DNA of 64,000 nt from Halomonas dongshanensis. GTDB taxonomy: Bacteria; Pseudomonadota; Gammaproteobacteria; Pseudomonadales; Halomonadaceae. The stretch lies in assembly GCF_024790395.1 (NCBI RefSeq), contig NZ_JAJISC010000004.1, positions 372,001-436,000 on the forward strand, in the 5' to 3' direction. The notes under the pieces were generated by a model. The model saw only the letters and a program-made list of their open reading frames with translations. It was not told the origin of the DNA and searched no databases. The position numbers and the translations under genes were made by a program. This document shows, piece by piece, positions 1 through 8,789 of this stretch (position 1 is the first letter of the stretch; every line of letters begins with the position of its first letter).

Positions 1-199
1 GCACGTGTCGGCGGCCTTACTTTAGCGAAAAAATCCCTTGAGGCGAAACCTATTGTGCGCGACACAATCCGCGCACGCACCACAAGTACGCCCTTACTGA
101 TCAAGCCTAGCTCAGTCTAGCAGGCCGTGGCGTTTATGCGCCGTTGAGCGTCAAGGCTTTTACGCTCTACTCAGGCAACAGACCCTAATGATTGAACGG
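1..199. other. Left-edge intergenic stretch, no gene seen
   Basis: No reading frame with family character or a ribosome binding site is visible here. Short GC-rich repeats occur near 56-86, but I see no convincing terminator with a T-tract. The DUF2798 gene to the right is transcribed leftwards into this stretch. Confidence 0.5.
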
Positions 200-439
200 C
201 TACGCGCCAAGCGGCTTTTTGATCAGGTGCCCAACTAAGCGTTGCACCCGTGGCGCGCCCAGCAAGATGAGGGTGAACGCCACCGGCCAGGCAATGTAGA
301 AGGCGTGCCACCAGCGGCCTAGAAAGCCCTCCCCCATACCGGTATTGGCCCAGGTGATGACGAACGTCATTAGCGTCACCATGTAGATCGACATCATCAG
401 TGAAAATACCAGCGGGGCGTAGCGTGGAGCGAACAGCAT
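200..439 (-). CDS. DUF2798 family small membrane protein
   Basis: A 79-residue protein with two hydrophobic segments, roughly residues 8-30 and 44-65, in the pattern of the DUF2798 family of inner-membrane proteins of unknown function. The frame is open much further upstream, but that part overlaps the DUF192 gene and has the arginine/proline-rich look of a wrong-frame translation. The ATG at 439 is preceded by GGAGAG seven bases upstream, so this start is preferred. It is transcribed in the same direction as the DUF192 gene, with 70 bases between. Function unknown. Confidence 0.7.
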   Translation of the reverse strand: MLFAPRYAPLVFSLMMSIYMVTLMTFVITWANTGMGEGFLGRWWHAFYIAWPVAFTLILLGAPRVQRLVGHLIKKPLGA

Positions 440-509
440 CAGGGCTCTCCAAATGAAAGATTGCGCATTGTAGCCCAGTACGCGTGGCAGCCAATAGGAG
501 ATAAAACTA

Positions 510-1034
510 TCAAGACGGCGCACAAGAGCCTGCCATGCCCGGCGCGGCAACGCAGTCGCCAAGCTCGATGCCGCGCTCGGCGAAGTAACCGGCGTTGACT
601 TCCAGCGCGGTGTGATAAGCCGCACCGGGCAGGTAGGCCGGGCACTCGCGCGGCGACGTAGAGGGGCACGGCGGCATCGTCTCGATGGCGACGATGCGTC
701 CATCGGCATCAATGAAAGCGATATCCAACGCAATCAGCGTCTGGAACATCCAAAAGCCGTTATGCGCAGACTGTTCGCCGTCGAAGACGAACAGCATGCC
801 AGCGTTCTTGTCCAGCTGCTCGCGCCCCATCAACCCGTACTGACGCTTAGCGGGGGTGTCGGCGATTTCGACCTGTAGGCGCTGCGGCCCGGCGCTGGTG
901 TGAATGACGAGCGAGGCGGGCGCGCCGAAGTCAGGGGCTTTTTGGGCCCAGGCGGTGCCAAGGCCGACCGGTGCAAGCGCCAGTAGCGAAGCGCTTGCGC
1001 CAAACTTCAAGAGGCGACGACGAGTAAGCATCAT
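510..1034 (-). CDS. DUF192 family exported protein
   Basis: A 174-residue protein. The N-terminus carries arginines at residues 5-7 followed by a hydrophobic stretch to about residue 30 ending in AWA, consistent with a Tat-type (or Sec) signal peptide. The rest matches the DUF192 fold: a LQVEIADTPAKRQYGLMGRE block near residues 53-73, then GMLFVFD and a MF-x-IALDIAFID block near residues 79-108. DUF192 proteins are small, often exported, and have no settled biochemical role. An ATG-ATG pair begins the gene, with AAAGGG about nine bases before the first. It precedes the DUF2798 gene. Confidence 0.8.
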   Translation of the reverse strand: MMLTRRRLLKFGASASLLALAPVGLGTAWAQKAPDFGAPASLVIHTSAGPQRLQVEIADTPAKRQYGLMGREQLDKNAGMLFVFDGEQSAHNGFWMFQTLIALDIAFIDADGRIVAIETMPPCPSTSPRECPAYLPGAAYHTALEVNAGYFAERGIELGDCVAAPGMAGSCAPS

Positions 1035-1093
1035 GCAAGTAAGCCCTTTAGGGTGACGATGGGCAAAAAATACACGATTACGTCCCGTCTTGC

Positions 1094-1579
1094 TTATAGC
1101 GTCACTTCGATGGCAAGCGGATATTCGTCGCAGTTGTTGCCCTCACCGCCGCGATCCACCACCAGAAACTCCCCTTCGCGCTCCAGCACCGAGTTGATCG
1201 CATGCCAGGTGCCCGCTGCGTAGTTCACTCCTTGGCGGCCATCGGTAACGAAAGCGCGCACGCTTTCAGGGTCGATTTGGTCACCCGGCGGCGCCACCAC
1301 CACGACGAAGCGCTCCCCGTGAAGCGGTATGAAGGCCTGGCTGCCCTGGGGGTGACGCTCTAAAAAAGTGAGCTGCAAAGGCAAGGTGATTGGCTGGCTG
1401 ACGAAGATGTTGATCAAGGTATGGGCGTTCGCGCCCAAGGTTTGTACCTTCGCTAGATCATGGTGGCGCTGGGTGCGCCCAGCATTGATGGGAAACGCAT
1501 CCGACGTACGCGCATCGATGACGTCACCAAAGGGGGCGAAGGCCTCGGCGCAGAGTGGTTTGGCTTTTAGGCGTAGCAT
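1094..1579 (-). CDS. allA: Ureidoglycolate lyase
   Basis: A 161-residue AllA-type cupin, the usual family length. AllA splits (S)-ureidoglycolate into glyoxylate and urea, the last step of ureide breakdown. Recognisable elements are the FAPFGDVID N-terminal motif (residues 14-22), the ERHPQGSQAFIPL block near residue 75, and the GTWHAINSVL block near residue 123 that supplies part of the active-site cupin. It lies directly downstream of allE on the same strand (9 bases apart), so substrate is handed from ureidoglycine aminohydrolase to this enzyme. GAGGAAG precedes the ATG. Family assignment is confident. The glyoxylate it makes connects to the glycolate/glyoxylate genes further right. Confidence 0.93.
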   Translation of the reverse strand: MLRLKAKPLCAEAFAPFGDVIDARTSDAFPINAGRTQRHHDLAKVQTLGANAHTLINIFVSQPITLPLQLTFLERHPQGSQAFIPLHGERFVVVVAPPGDQIDPESVRAFVTDGRQGVNYAAGTWHAINSVLEREGEFLVVDRGGEGNNCDEYPLAIEVTL

Positions 1580-1588
1580 GGTGCTTCC

Positions 1589-2434
1589 TCAGCGTGTCAG
1601 CGGACGAAGGCCTGCGTGGCGGTTGACGTCCTTGTAGAGCAGGTAGCGAAACGGCCCAGGGCCACCGGCGTAGCAGGCTTGAGGGCAGAAGGCGCGCAGC
1701 CACATGAAGTCCCCTGCCTCCACCTCGACCCACTCCTGGTTGAGATGGTAAACCGCCTTGCCTTCCAAGACGTAGAGCCCGTGCTCCATAACGTGAGTTT
1801 CGTCGAAGGGAATCACGCCACCCGGTTGGAAGGTGACGATATTGACGTGCATATCATGGCGCACGTCGCGGGGATCGACGAAACGCGTCGTGGCCCAGCG
1901 ACCTTCGGTGCCCGGCATCTCGATAGGTGCGATATCTTGCTCGTTGGCGACGAAGGGCGCAGGAACGTCCAACCCCTCGACGAACTCGAACGCCTTGCGC
2001 ACCCAGTGAAAACGCACTGCTTGGTCGGCTTCGTTGCGCACCTGCCAATCGCTACCGGGCGGCAAGAAGGCGTAGCCGCCAGGCGCCAGCACATGACGCT
2101 CGCCTGCAAGCGTTAGGGTAAGCTCCCCCTCGACCACGAACAGCACGCCCTCGGCCCCCGCATCCAATTCGGGCCTATCGCTGCCGCCACCCGGCTGCAC
2201 CTCCATGATGTACTGAGAAAACGTCTCGGCGAAGCCCGACAGCGGACGCGCCAGCACCCACAGCCGCGTGCCCTCCCAGAACGGCAAATAGCTGGTCACG
2301 ATATCTCGCATCACCCCCTTGGGGATTAGCGCATAGGCCTCCGTGAACACAGCGCGGTCAGCCGTGAGCTGGGTTTGAGGCGGATGACCACCCTGGGGAG
2401 CGTAGTAGCGCGCGGTGGAGCGATTGGCTGGCAT
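1589..2434 (-). CDS. allE: (S)-ureidoglycine aminohydrolase
   Basis: A bicupin of 281 residues that deaminates (S)-ureidoglycine to ureidoglycolate using Mn(II). The second cupin holds FDETHVMEHGLYVLEG, giving the E, H, H and later Q/H-type metal ligands typical of AllE/YlbA; the first cupin (around residues 65-150) has the GVLFVVEGELTL strand pattern without the full metal set, also typical. I place the start at the ATG at 2434, which has GGAA seven bases upstream. An ATG at 2446 and the longer frame to 2548 lack a binding site. It forms a two-gene unit with allA. No allantoate amidohydrolase (allC) accompanies it in this window. Confidence 0.92.
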   Translation of the reverse strand: MPANRSTARYYAPQGGHPPQTQLTADRAVFTEAYALIPKGVMRDIVTSYLPFWEGTRLWVLARPLSGFAETFSQYIMEVQPGGGSDRPELDAGAEGVLFVVEGELTLTLAGERHVLAPGGYAFLPPGSDWQVRNEADQAVRFHWVRKAFEFVEGLDVPAPFVANEQDIAPIEMPGTEGRWATTRFVDPRDVRHDMHVNIVTFQPGGVIPFDETHVMEHGLYVLEGKAVYHLNQEWVEVEAGDFMWLRAFCPQACYAGGPGPFRYLLYKDVNRHAGLRPLTR

Positions 2435-2528
2435 GTCAGGTTCCATTGGCTGGGGTGGGTCGGTGATACAGCGCAAAGCTAGCGATAAACGTGCTTGTGA
2501 AACTATGCGCCCAATAGTAACGTCACTA

Positions 2529-2542
2529 GAAACTTTCGTTTC
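2529..2542. promoter_or_regulatory. Inverted repeat upstream of allE-allA
   Basis: GAAAC-TTTC-GTTTC is a 5-base inverted repeat with a 4-base spacer, about 95 bases upstream of the allE start. RpiR-family regulators often bind short palindromes of this kind and an rpiR gene is adjacent, so it could be an operator. This is inference from position and symmetry only. Confidence 0.25.
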
Positions 2543-2649
2543 AAACAATATCTACATTACGAAGCATGCTCAAACATCGCAACGCCACCAAGGTAGCGGG
2601 GCCTGATACGTCGCCATGCGTTTTCTGGACCGACGCACTCCGGCATCGC

Positions 2650-3516
2650 TCAAGGCAACGGCAGGGCCAACTCATCGAGGGCATCGAAGAGCGTGCTGAT
2701 GGCGTCGATTCGCGCTCGCCCCTGCGCCAGTCGACGCTGCAGCAGCGCGTTGGTCAAGAGGCAAACCAAACTCATGGCGCTGGCGTAACTATCGAACGCC
2801 GAAACGCTATCGAGCGGACACTCGATCCACCAGCTTGCCCATCTCGCCTGGTCCCCTGCCGTCGCATCGCCAATCAAGAGTACGCGGCTTTCGCGCTGCG
2901 CCAACAGCGCCATCAGCCGCTCGAACACCTGGGGGCGACGGCGAAAGCCAAAGACCACCACGAGATCCTGGGCCTGCAGCGACACCAGCTCTTCGGCCAG
3001 GGTCTGGTTGGGCTGCGGCGCCAGCGTGACGTCGTCGCGAACCTGCACGAGCTGCTGGCGAAAATGCATGGCGAGCGGATAGCTATTGCGAAAACCGATC
3101 AAGGTGACCCGGCGTGCCCCATCGAGAGCCGTCACGACGGCTTCGAAATCCGCAGACGAAAGCCCAGCGTAGAGCCGCGACAAGTTGTCGGTTTCGCGCG
3201 CAACGTGGCGTTTGAAGCGCTCCTCGCCGCCGCCAGCGCCTTCGGTTACCAGCGGCACACCAAGCGCTCTCAAACTACGCGCGTGCGTCTTCACGCTAGC
3301 AAAACTCTCGAACCCCAGACGTTTGAACAAACGGCTCACCGTCGATTTCGACACCCCGGTCAGGCGCGCAAGATCGGCCGCGCTGAACGTCGCCAGATCA
3401 TCGAAATGATCGAGGATAAAACTCGCCACGCGCTGCTCCTGGGCGCTCAAGTCGGCGTACTGCTGCGTAATTCGCTGCCCGATATGCGGCTTGGCGGCGT
3501 GAGGGGGTATCGACAC
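2650..3516 (-). CDS. RpiR-family transcriptional regulator
   Basis: A 288-residue regulator with an N-terminal HTH_6 domain (about residues 10-85; the SxSTVSRLFKRLGF recognition region near residue 57) and a C-terminal SIS sugar-isomerase-like domain (about 110-250) that normally senses a phosphosugar or similar metabolite. The GTG at 3516 has AAAGGAG six bases upstream, which decides the start; the longer frame to 3567 does not. It lies between allE-allA and the divergent YfcC-type carrier, so it probably regulates one or both. RpiR regulators of ureide or uronate genes are known, but the effector here cannot be read from sequence. Confidence 0.88.
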   Translation of the reverse strand: MSIPPHAAKPHIGQRITQQYADLSAQEQRVASFILDHFDDLATFSAADLARLTGVSKSTVSRLFKRLGFESFASVKTHARSLRALGVPLVTEGAGGGEERFKRHVARETDNLSRLYAGLSSADFEAVVTALDGARRVTLIGFRNSYPLAMHFRQQLVQVRDDVTLAPQPNQTLAEELVSLQAQDLVVVFGFRRRPQVFERLMALLAQRESRVLLIGDATAGDQARWASWWIECPLDSVSAFDSYASAMSLVCLLTNALLQRRLAQGRARIDAISTLFDALDELALPLP

Positions 3517-3733
3517 GTAAAACTCCTTTGACGCCCAGCGTTTGGCCAAGGCCACGAAAACCGTCACGACAATTCAGCATAGAACATCGTCATAACCAGC
3601 CGTCACAACGACACAGGAAACCGGAGCCAGAGCACTTGCGCATCCGGCTCGCCACGCTCGATGGCACCTAGAGGTGTCCTGAGCTCAACAACGATAACCG
3701 CCCTCGAGGCGATTCAACAACGTGAGGCACTTC

Positions 3734-5182
3734 ATGTCCGCAACGCCCCCTTCTGATCCTCATCCCGAAACGCCACCGCCAAAGCGAAGCTGGTGCCGTA
3801 TTCCCGATATTTACGTGGTGCTGTTCGTTTTCATCGCCCTTGCCGCGTTAGCCACGCACTTCGTGCCCGCGGGGACCTTCGAGCGCGTACCAGGTCCGGC
3901 CGGGCGCACGACGATCGATCCCGCGACCTTTGCTTACGTCGAGCCAACGCCCGTGGGAATCGTCGATTTCATGCTGGCGATCCCCAACGGCTTGATGAGC
4001 GCGGGCGAAGTAGTGTTCTTCACCTTCATGATCGGCGGCATGTTCATGGTGTTGCGCCATACCGGCATCATCGAAATCGGTGTCGACAAGCTCACCCGCC
4101 GCTTTGCCGGAAAAAGTCTGCTGACGATTCCCGTTCTAATGACCATTTTTGCCTTGATCGCCACCGTCATCGGTACACAAGAGCTCGCCCTGGTCTACGT
4201 ACCGGTGATTCTGCCGCTCATGATCGCGCTGCGTTTCGATTCCGTCACCGCTGCGGCAGTTGCCCTGTGCGCGACCACCGTGGGCTTTACCACGGGCGTA
4301 CTCAATCCCATCAACACGGGTCTAGGCCAGCAGCTCTCGGCACTACCACTCTACTCGGGCTACGGGCTTCGCATCATGGCGTTCTGCGTCATGCTCGCCG
4401 CCGCGATCTTTTTCGTCATGCGCTACGCTCACCGCGTTCATGTCCGCCCTGAAACGAGCCTGATGCATTTCGAATCAAGCGAAGCGGAAAAGCGCAGCCG
4501 CTATCAGAAAGCAATTCAAAGCGAAGCCCTCAGCGCCACCCCGCGCCAGACGCTCGCGGCCATCGCCACCTTCGTTTTCTTCGGCGTATTGGTCTATGGC
4601 GTACTCCAGCAAGGCTGGTTCATGATGGAGATGGCGGGGCTGTTCATTCTCATGGGCATCGTCGTTGGGCTGATTGCCGGTCTTTCGAGCGATGAAATTT
4701 GCCAAGCCTTCAATCAGGGCTTTCGAGACGTACTCGTTGGCGCCATGATCGCTGGGGTGGCGCGCGGCGTCGCCGTCATGCTCGAGGATGGGCAGATCAT
4801 GGATACGCTGGTCCATGGTCTTGGCTTTCTCGTCGGCGGCCTGCCCACCATGCTATCGGCCATCGGAATGTTCCTGGCGCAGTTGGGCTTCAACTTCATC
4901 ATCCCCTCGGGCAGCGGCCAGGCACTGGTCACCATGCCGATCATGGCGCCGCTTTCCGATATCATCGGCGTCACGCGCCAAACCGCCGTATTGGCCTTTC
5001 AGCTTGGCGACGGTATCGGCAATATCCTCTACCCCACCTCGGGCTATTTCATGGCCACCCTTGCGCTGGCGGGCGTGCCCTGGCAAAAGTGGGTCAAGTT
5101 CTTCTTTCCCCTATTCTGCCTTTGGATCGTCATCGCGCTGGGCTTTTTGATGTTCGCCCAGGCAACGCAGTGGGTCGGTTAA
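3734..5182 (+). CDS. YfcC-family (C4-dicarboxylate/basic amino acid type) membrane carrier
   Basis: A polytopic carrier of 482 residues with about 11-12 membrane segments, resembling the YfcC/DcuC-like group (COG1288). Family signatures are the VLFVFIALAALATHFVPAGTF N-terminal segment, GVLNPINTGLGQ near residue 195, and the conserved PSGSGQALVTMPIMAPL loop near residue 400. The ATG at 3734 has GAGG seven bases upstream; the GTG at 3722 is less likely. Proteins of this group move amino acids, dipeptides or carboxylates, and the substrate here is unknown. Its setting between an RpiR regulator and allantoinase suggests a ureide-related or nitrogenous acid. Its stop codon overlaps that of the convergent puuE. 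Confidence 0.8.
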   Translation: MSATPPSDPHPETPPPKRSWCRIPDIYVVLFVFIALAALATHFVPAGTFERVPGPAGRTTIDPATFAYVEPTPVGIVDFMLAIPNGLMSAGEVVFFTFMIGGMFMVLRHTGIIEIGVDKLTRRFAGKSLLTIPVLMTIFALIATVIGTQELALVYVPVILPLMIALRFDSVTAAAVALCATTVGFTTGVLNPINTGLGQQLSALPLYSGYGLRIMAFCVMLAAAIFFVMRYAHRVHVRPETSLMHFESSEAEKRSRYQKAIQSEALSATPRQTLAAIATFVFFGVLVYGVLQQGWFMMEMAGLFILMGIVVGLIAGLSSDEICQAFNQGFRDVLVGAMIAGVARGVAVMLEDGQIMDTLVHGLGFLVGGLPTMLSAIGMFLAQLGFNFIIPSGSGQALVTMPIMAPLSDIIGVTRQTAVLAFQLGDGIGNILYPTSGYFMATLALAGVPWQKWVKFFFPLFCLWIVIALGFLMFAQATQWVG

Positions 5183-6126
5183 CGCGCAACCGGCGGGTGG
5201 TGTTCGACCCAGTGGCGGGCGATATCCACCCGACGAGCGACCCAGACACGGTCGTGGGCTTCGATGTGATCCAAAAAGCGCTGTAGCGCGCGAAAACGCC
5301 CCGGGCGGCCCAGCAGCCGACAGTGCATGCCTACCGAAAGCATTTTAGGGCTCTCCTCGCCTTCGGCGTAGAGTACGTCGAAGGCGTCGCGCAGGTAGGT
5401 AAAGAAGTGATCGGCGGTGTTGAAGCCCTGGGGCGCGGCGAAGCGCATGTCGTTGGTATCGAGGGTATAGGGTACGACCAGATGGTCATGTTCGCTGCCC
5501 TGGCTATCTTCGACGCGCATCCAGAACGGCAGGTCATCGCCATAGTAGTCGCTGTCGTAGAGGAAGCCGCCCTCATCGAGCACCAGGCGGCGGGTGTTGG
5601 GGCTGTCGCGCCCGGTGTACCAACCCTGAGGCTTCTCGCCGTAAAGGCGCTGGAAGATCGTCATTGCCTTTTGCAGGTGTTCACGCTCGATGTGTTCGGG
5701 CACTTCCTGATAGTGGATCCAGCGATAGCCGTGACAGGCGATTTCGTGCCCCAGTTCCTTGAACGCCAGAGCAAGCTCGGGATGCCTCTCCAGCGCCATC
5801 GCCACGCCGAACACAGTGAGTGGCAGGCCTCGGCGCTCGAACTCACGCAGAATGCGCCAAACACCTGCGCGCGAACCGTATTCGTAGATCGACTCCATGC
5901 TCAAATGGCGCGAGGGGTAAGCGGCAGCACCGATGATTTCGGAGAGAAACTGCTCGGAACCCTGATCGCCGTGAAGCACCGAGTTCTCACCGCCCTCTTC
6001 GTAATTGAGCACGAACTGTACGGCAATTTTGGCCCTACCCGGCCAGTTGGCCGCAGGCGGCGTGCGGCCGTAGCCGATCAAATCACGCGCGTAGTCGCTC
6101 GAAAACGCTGAAGATGACGCCGTCAT
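5179..6126 (-). CDS. puuE: Allantoinase, PuuE (polysaccharide-deacetylase-like) type
   Basis: A 315-residue NodB-fold allantoinase, the metal-independent type unrelated to AllB. It hydrolyses (S)-allantoin to allantoate. Diagnostic segments are NYEEGGENSVLHGD near residue 42, the ELGHEIACHGYRW block near residue 125, and YTGRDSPNTRRLVLDEGGF near residue 170. The ATG at 6126 follows GGAGAGGGAT, whereas the longer frame to 6258 runs through the divergent promoter region. A perfect TTTGTATACAAA palindrome lies about 35 bases upstream. The 3' end meets the YfcC-like gene convergently, with 4 bases shared. Together with the racemase opposite, it accounts for use of both allantoin enantiomers. Confidence 0.94.
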   Translation of the reverse strand: MTASSSAFSSDYARDLIGYGRTPPAANWPGRAKIAVQFVLNYEEGGENSVLHGDQGSEQFLSEIIGAAAYPSRHLSMESIYEYGSRAGVWRILREFERRGLPLTVFGVAMALERHPELALAFKELGHEIACHGYRWIHYQEVPEHIEREHLQKAMTIFQRLYGEKPQGWYTGRDSPNTRRLVLDEGGFLYDSDYYGDDLPFWMRVEDSQGSEHDHLVVPYTLDTNDMRFAAPQGFNTADHFFTYLRDAFDVLYAEGEESPKMLSVGMHCRLLGRPGRFRALQRFLDHIEAHDRVWVARRVDIARHWVEHHPPVAR

Positions 6127-6160
6127 ATCCCTCTCCTTTTCATCGAACACTGCTTGGTTA

Positions 6161-6172
6161 TTTGTATACAAA
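6161..6172. promoter_or_regulatory. Probable GntR operator 1 (TTTGTATACAAA)
   Basis: A perfect 12-base palindrome in the divergent region between puuE and the allantoin racemase. The same core recurs at 6333-6342 and, with one change, at 11488-11497. FCD-type GntR regulators typically recognise such GTATAC-centred palindromes, and one is encoded at 10314-11018. Confidence 0.6.
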
Positions 6173-6332
6173 CATATCGGGATCGTTTCTCTGCTGCAAT
6201 CGATCACTACGGATTGTACCCAGAGAGATCTCCGGCATAACAAAATCGCCCTATTCAATACGACTAAAGAACCGCAGCAAAGGTGCTCGCTGCCGCTTTT
6301 AAGTCTTGCCTCCCATTTTCAGGGACGTTACT

Positions 6333-6342
6333 TTGTATACAA
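6333..6342. promoter_or_regulatory. Probable GntR operator 2 (TTGTATACAA)
   Basis: A second copy of the TTGTATACAA palindrome, about 100 bases upstream of the racemase start. The 6127-6444 interval is 318 bases long and holds no gene; the two palindromes are its main visible features. Confidence 0.6.
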
Positions 6343-6444
6343 GAGAGACGGAAATTGAATCCCTTTTACCGTAACGCCTAAGCATTCGATATACGGGGAT
6401 TCGATACACGGCCTCAGCTTCATTTCGCACGGAGCCCCATTCAA

Positions 6445-7206
6445 GTGCACATTCGACTGATCAATCCTAATACGACCGCTAGCATGACCGCCTTGATGCA
6501 CGAGGCGGCAGTGCGTCTGGCCGCGCCCGGCACCACCTTGAGCGCCAGCCAGCCCGATGCCGGGCCGGTCTCCATCGAGAGCCACTTCGACGAAGCGGTG
6601 AGCGCGGTAGGCGTGGCCGATGAAGTTCTCAAAGGCGAACATGAAGGGGGCATCGACGCCTATGTCGTCGCCTGTTTCGGCGACCCTGGCCTTTTGGCCG
6701 CACGCGAGCTGACCCGTGCGCCAGTCATCGGCATCGCCGAAGCGGCCTTTCATTTGGCGACGCTGGTGAGTACGCGTTTTTCCGTGGTCACGACCCTGGG
6801 CCGCACCGGCATCATCGCCGAGCACCTGCTCGAGCAGTACGGCTTTCACCATCACTGCCGCCGCGTGCGCGCCGCCGAAATTCCGGTACTCGACCTAGAA
6901 TCGAGCCCCGATGCGGCCTATCAGCGCATCATCGACGAGTGCGCCCGTGCGCGTGACGAAGACGGCATCGGCGCCATCGTGCTGGGCTGTGGTGGTATGG
7001 CTGGGCTACAGCGCCAAATTAGCCAGGAGGTTGGCCTGCCGGTCATCGAGGGGGTCAGCGCAGCACTCAAGCTGGCCGAGTCGCTCGTGGCACTGGGTAT
7101 TCCAACTAGCAAGCATGGCGATCTGGATTTTCCGCGCCCCAAACCCTTTACAGGGAAGTTCGAGGGTTATTCACAGCTAGCCCTGGGCGCATCCGCTAAG
7201 CGCTAA
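6445..7206 (+). CDS. hpxA: Allantoin/hydantoin racemase family (Asp/Glu racemase superfamily)
   Basis: A 253-residue HyuE/HpxA-like racemase. The two catalytic cysteines expected of this superfamily are present: C77 in ACFGDPG and C182 in LGCGGM. The N-terminal IRLINPNTT motif is characteristic. It would interconvert (R)- and (S)-allantoin (or hydantoins), supplying the enantiomer used by PuuE. The start is GTG at 6445, chosen because MHIRLINPN is the family N-terminus; a GGAG lies about 12 bases upstream, which is distant. It is divergent from puuE and followed in the same direction by two NCS1 permeases. The gene symbol is inferred from pathway context; hydantoin racemase cannot be excluded. 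Confidence 0.85.
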   Translation: MHIRLINPNTTASMTALMHEAAVRLAAPGTTLSASQPDAGPVSIESHFDEAVSAVGVADEVLKGEHEGGIDAYVVACFGDPGLLAARELTRAPVIGIAEAAFHLATLVSTRFSVVTTLGRTGIIAEHLLEQYGFHHHCRRVRAAEIPVLDLESSPDAAYQRIIDECARARDEDGIGAIVLGCGGMAGLQRQISQEVGLPVIEGVSAALKLAESLVALGIPTSKHGDLDFPRPKPFTGKFEGYSQLALGASAKR

Positions 7207-7400
7207 CCCTTAATCCAGTACTCGCCTACGCAGGATGATGTGAACGCCAAGGACTCACGATATAAGACGCTAGACACAAACAACTGAAGGCGTACTGCGC
7301 CCCACAACATCAAGAAAGTACGTCCAGTAGCACGCCATGCCGCAAGATCTCCGGCTTCGCCGGAGACCAACAACATCGACAACCTTGCGAGGACGACAAT

Positions 7401-8765
7401 ATGAACGTTTCACCCACGGCGCCAACCGACGAAGCGGACCGCGCCGCGCCGAGCGCCACCAAAGCGCTGGGCGACGAGAGCCTGGCCCCTCAACAGACCC
7501 GCATCATGGGGCGAGGCTCTTACTTTTTGGCCTGGTTCGGCGGCTGCGTGTCGATTGGCACTTTCGCCATGGGGTCGAGCGTGGTCGGCACGCTGAACTT
7601 GCTGCAGGCCACCCTTGCCATCGCCATAGGCTGCTTCGTGATCGGTGTGGCGTTGGCCATCAACGGCGCAGCGGGCTACAAGTACGGCATTCCCTTCATG
7701 GTCCAGGCGCGAAGCGCCTTCGGCTTCTCGGGCACGCGCATCCCCGGTCTCGTTCGCGCGGTGCCTGCCGTGGTGTGGTACGGCTTTCAAAGCTGGATTG
7801 GGGCGGGGGCGCTGAACATGGTGTCGGCCACGCTCTTTGGCTTCGACAGTCTGGTGTTCTACTTCATCGCCTTTCAGCTTTTGCAGATCGCGCTCTCGGT
7901 GACCGGTTTTCAAGGCATCAAATGGCTCGAAAACATCGGCAGCGCCTTCATCCTCTGCTCGCTGGTGTATATGTTCTACGCCACGGTACAGCGCTACGGC
8001 GATGAGCTCTCAGCGAGCCTACTCACCATGGAAGGCTCGTGGGGAATGCCGTTTTGGGGCGCAACGATGCTGTTTCTGGGCATCTACAGCACGATGATGC
8101 TCAACGTCAGCGATTACGCCCGCGAACACAAACAAGGCACCAGCGGCGGGCTTTTGACGACCATCTATGCCATGTCGATTCTGCCCTGCACGCTGTTCAT
8201 GGGGCTGATCGGCTACATGGTCTCTCAGGCAACCGGCACCGCCGACCCCATCCAGGTGTTCGCCAACGCCGTGGACAATACCCCGCTTCTGATGACGACG
8301 CTTTTGTTCATCGCCTTTGCTCAGGTCACTACCAACGTTCTCAACAACGTGGTGCCGCCGACCTATGTCTTGATGGACGTCTTCAAGCTCAAGTTCACCA
8401 CCGCAAGCGTCATCGTCGGGCTGCTGGCATTTGCCACCTTCCCCTGGAAGCTGGTCCAGCCCGAATCCGCCGCCGGACTCCAACTCTTCGTGCAGACTTA
8501 CTCAGCATTTCTCGGCCCGCTCTTCGCCATCTTAGTGGTCGACTACTACCTGATTCGCCACCGCACTCTGGATCTGGACAAGCTATACGACCCCCAGGGC
8601 CCCTACCAGGGCGTCAATCTCGCCGCACTGGTTGCCATGGCCATCGGCATCGTCGCAGCACTGTCGTTCTCGGCGGTCTCCTGGTATGCAAGCCTGATCC
8701 CCGCCGGGTTCAGCTACTACCTACTGATGAAGCACTGGCCTGCTTGCCAACGTTTTCGCCAATAA
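7401..8765 (+). CDS. NCS1 family nucleobase/allantoin permease
   Basis: A 454-residue cation symporter of the purine-cytosine permease (NCS1) family with about 12 membrane segments. Signatures include SxGTFAMGSSV in the first segment, GYKYGIPFMVQARSAFG near residue 95, and the NxxPPTYVLMDV stretch near residue 320. Likely substrates from context are allantoin, hydantoin, uracil or another purine product. AGGA lies upstream of the ATG at 7401. It is followed after 24 bases by a second NCS1 gene, and the two probably share a transcript. The proteins are only distantly similar, so they are not a recent duplication. Confidence 0.85.
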   Translation: MNVSPTAPTDEADRAAPSATKALGDESLAPQQTRIMGRGSYFLAWFGGCVSIGTFAMGSSVVGTLNLLQATLAIAIGCFVIGVALAINGAAGYKYGIPFMVQARSAFGFSGTRIPGLVRAVPAVVWYGFQSWIGAGALNMVSATLFGFDSLVFYFIAFQLLQIALSVTGFQGIKWLENIGSAFILCSLVYMFYATVQRYGDELSASLLTMEGSWGMPFWGATMLFLGIYSTMMLNVSDYAREHKQGTSGGLLTTIYAMSILPCTLFMGLIGYMVSQATGTADPIQVFANAVDNTPLLMTTLLFIAFAQVTTNVLNNVVPPTYVLMDVFKLKFTTASVIVGLLAFATFPWKLVQPESAAGLQLFVQTYSAFLGPLFAILVVDYYLIRHRTLDLDKLYDPQGPYQGVNLAALVAMAIGIVAALSFSAVSWYASLIPAGFSYYLLMKHWPACQRFRQ

Positions 8766-8789
8766 TGCCCCCGAGACGAGAGATGCGTT

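Noticed and set aside
2566..3531. A 321-codon plus-strand frame opposite the RpiR gene
   Set aside because: Antisense shadow with low-complexity Arg/Gln/His composition; the minus strand carries clear HTH_6 and SIS domains.
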